From SZUA-287 sp036397975 (lineage in GTDB: Bacteria > Bacteroidota > Ignavibacteria > UBA10030 > UBA6906), in NCBI GenBank assembly GCA_036397975.1, contig DASWHW010000105.1:1-25300 (forward strand): DNA of 25,300 nt. Direction: 5' to 3'. The position numbers and the translations under genes are program-made. This document shows, piece after piece, positions 24,024-25,300 of this stretch; positions within the stretch are counted from its first letter, which is position 1; each line of letters begins with the position of its first letter. The notes below the pieces were generated by a model that searched no databases, was not told the origin of the DNA, and worked only from the letters and a program-made list of their open reading frames with translations.

Positions 24024-24856
24024 ATCCCCCAATCACGCGGATATCGAAAATCGAGGTTCACGGTGCGATGAGACACCTTCGCAACAATCGGCATCCTTCT
24101 CTTATATTGAGTCTTTTTCACGATCGCCCGCACTTGATGGACAAAGTTCTCGGAAAACCCAATGTGCACCAGTTCTGTGATGCTGCGTCGTTGGTCGATC
24201 ATATAATAGAGAAGGCGGTCAACCTCTTTGTAAGCGAAACCCAATTCTGACTCATCGGTCTGACCAATCCACAAGTCTGCCGACGGCACTTTTTCAATTA
24301 TTTGCTTTGGTACACCGAGATCTCGCGCCAGCTGCCACACCTGTGTCTTGTAAAGGTCACCCAACGGATTCAGAGCGCATGCCATATCTCCATGGAGGGT
24401 GCCGTAACCAAGCAATGTCTCCGTTTTATTGCTGGTCCCGATAACAAGTGCACGATCTCTTTGAGATAGGTCAAACAACGTTGTCATCCTTGCTCTCGCC
24501 ATAATATTACCTGCCCGCAACCTGTCATTCGCAAGATCAACGGGGAAATCATCGACCATCGAAGTGATGTCGACTGTCTCAAGAGGGACGCCAATCGTTG
24601 TCGCGATTAGATCCGCATCAGTTTTGCTCTGAGGGTTGCTTGTCTTGTAAGGCATGTATATGCACACAACGTTTTGAGGTCCGAGAGCTTCCACCGCCAG
24701 ACAAGCGGACACGGCAGAATCCACCCCCCCCGAAAGCCCAACAATTCCCTTAGTGAAGCCCGGATTGCGAATTCCATCGCGAAGAAAACCCACTAGCAAT
24801 GATCGAACAATGGTTGTGTCAATTGAAAGGTCGTCGGCAGGTTTTGTGGTTTCCAT
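24020..24856 (-). CDS. nadE: Ammonia-dependent NAD+ synthetase NadE, 278 aa
   Basis: Amidates nicotinic acid adenine dinucleotide to NAD+ with ATP, the last step of NAD synthesis. The N-type ATP pyrophosphatase loop L41-SGGVDSA is present, as are GTSNKTETLLGY and the TLHGDMACALNPLGDLYKT block around the substrate site. There is no N-terminal glutaminase domain, so free ammonia should be the nitrogen donor, a point of interest given the P-II protein in the same window. ATG 24856 gives a normal family length; the bases before it (CCCCCC) hold no ribosome binding site. It heads the nadE-rsmI-GH13 run. A 9-bp inverted repeat 33 bp upstream may regulate it. Confidence 0.96.
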   Translation of the reverse strand: METTKPADDLSIDTTIVRSLLVGFLRDGIRNPGFTKGIVGLSGGVDSAVSACLAVEALGPQNVVCIYMPYKTSNPQSKTDADLIATTIGVPLETVDITSMVDDFPVDLANDRLRAGNIMARARMTTLFDLSQRDRALVIGTSNKTETLLGYGTLHGDMACALNPLGDLYKTQVWQLARDLGVPKQIIEKVPSADLWIGQTDESELGFAYKEVDRLLYYMIDQRRSITELVHIGFSENFVHQVRAIVKKTQYKRRMPIVAKVSHRTVNLDFRYPRDWGI

Positions 24857-24888
24857 GGGGGGAAGCTACCAAATTTGATTATGTGATT

Positions 24889-24919
24889 CAACCACACGAT
24901 GAAACCGGGAGTGTGGTTG
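24889..24919. promoter_or_regulatory. 9-bp inverted repeat upstream of nadE
   Basis: CAACCACAC and GTGTGGTTG are perfect inverted copies separated by 13 bp, starting 33 bp before the nadE ATG in the region between nadE and the divergent gene at 25131. This may be a repressor site or a leader hairpin. It does not match an NAD-related operator that I recognise. The rest of the 274-bp gap shows nothing definite. Confidence 0.4.
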
Positions 24920-25130
24920 CCAAGTGAACACATAGGTTTCGAGCTTTGCCAGAACTTACGAATATAAGAGTTCCAGAAGGTTGTTGAAGCCCCTTACGAT
25001 TCTTCAATGTGACAGAACCCACCAAAAACCTCAGCTATTCCGTCTATATTGATTTCGATTTTTGTAAGCTGCTTTGCCCATAACAACCTCGCTCAATGCA
25101 AATTACGATTGTACAACCAGGGAAGAGTAA

Positions 25131-25300
25131 GTGAAGAGGGCGCTTATATTATCAGCAATAGTCTTTGCACAACTCCAGTCATCTGCTGGAATTGCAGGAT
25201 CGCAATCGTCCCTTAAGTCGCTTACAGCAACTGTTCCGGCCAGGGGGGACGGCCGTTTTGAAGAGGGCGTTCCTCGGGCGCTGTATAATGTGGGGTACAA
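25131..25300 (+). CDS. Start of a secreted protein of unknown function (5' part only)
   Basis: A frame opens with GTG 25131, preceded by an in-frame TAA and by AGGGAAG about 5 nt upstream, and stays open to the window end (56 complete codons). The N-terminus is a convincing signal peptide: KR, then hydrophobic ALILSAIVFAQL, then SSAGIAG with a likely cleavage site. The following residues (LKSLTATVPARGDGRFEEG) are not a domain I recognise. The product is probably exported by Sec. It is divergent from nadE. The GTG start rests on the ribosome binding site and the signal peptide; the function cannot be judged from this fragment. Confidence 0.7.
   Translation, partial: MKRALILSAIVFAQLQSSAGIAGSQSSLKSLTATVPARGDGRFEEGVPRALYNVGY

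Overview
The window most likely comes from a Gram-negative bacterium of the FCB superphylum, in or near Ignavibacteriota/Kapabacteria/Kryptonia. Evidence: two secreted proteins end in the same type IX secretion (T9SS) C-terminal sorting domain (an NYPNPFNP block, then a V-Y-D/N-V-L-G strand and an S-G-V-Y-x-Y-R-L strand); SecA carries the long insertions usual in Bacteroidota/Chlorobi relatives; and there is a large sensor kinase with a Reg_prop/Y_Y_Y periplasmic propeller. Promoters, where readable, look like ordinary sigma-70 sites (TTGACA-17-TATATT before groES) rather than the Bacteroidetes TTG/TAnnTTTG type. The species cannot be named from the sequence alone.

Layout. 1-1073 (minus, 3' end outside the window): secreted beta-lactamase-fold serine hydrolase. 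1074-1690: intergenic stretch with a dense nested-palindrome/heptamer repeat element and a 33-codon ORF with a good ribosome binding site. 1691-9922 (minus): a signalling and surface cluster. A propeller-type sensor histidine kinase overlaps its NarL/LuxR-type response regulator by ATGA; after 122 bp a stand-alone receiver-domain protein overlaps, again by ATGA, a 1366-residue T9SS-exported protein with 14 FG-GAP repeats (two seven-bladed propellers), a fibronectin-III-like region and a sorting domain. 10186-17473 (minus): secA, glnB, era, an EamA-family transporter and a T9SS-exported M1 metallopeptidase, closely packed and read from a promoter before secA. A hairpin plus T-tract between glnB and era argues for partial termination there and for a shorter Era than the longest frame gives.

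17649-19130 (plus): PBP4-type D-Ala-D-Ala carboxypeptidase, divergent from secA. 19131-19602: intergenic stretch with two minus-strand small-ORF candidates (37 aa, very basic; 32 aa, one membrane span), a perfect 16-bp palindrome, a TATAAT box and the strong groEL terminator. 19603-21567 (minus): groES-groEL with a CIRCE operator and a near-consensus promoter, so HrcA control is expected. 21727-24856 (minus): nadE-rsmI-GH13 amylase-family gene. From 25131 (plus): start of a secreted protein running off the window.

Most of the window is conserved housekeeping (protein export, chaperonins, ribosome maturation, nitrogen sensing, NAD synthesis). The regions most likely to hold something undescribed are the kinase/receiver/FG-GAP cluster at 1.7-9.9 kb, the repeat element at 1.14-1.42 kb and the small-ORF region at 19.2-19.6 kb. 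No tRNA, rRNA, insertion sequence or CRISPR array was seen.
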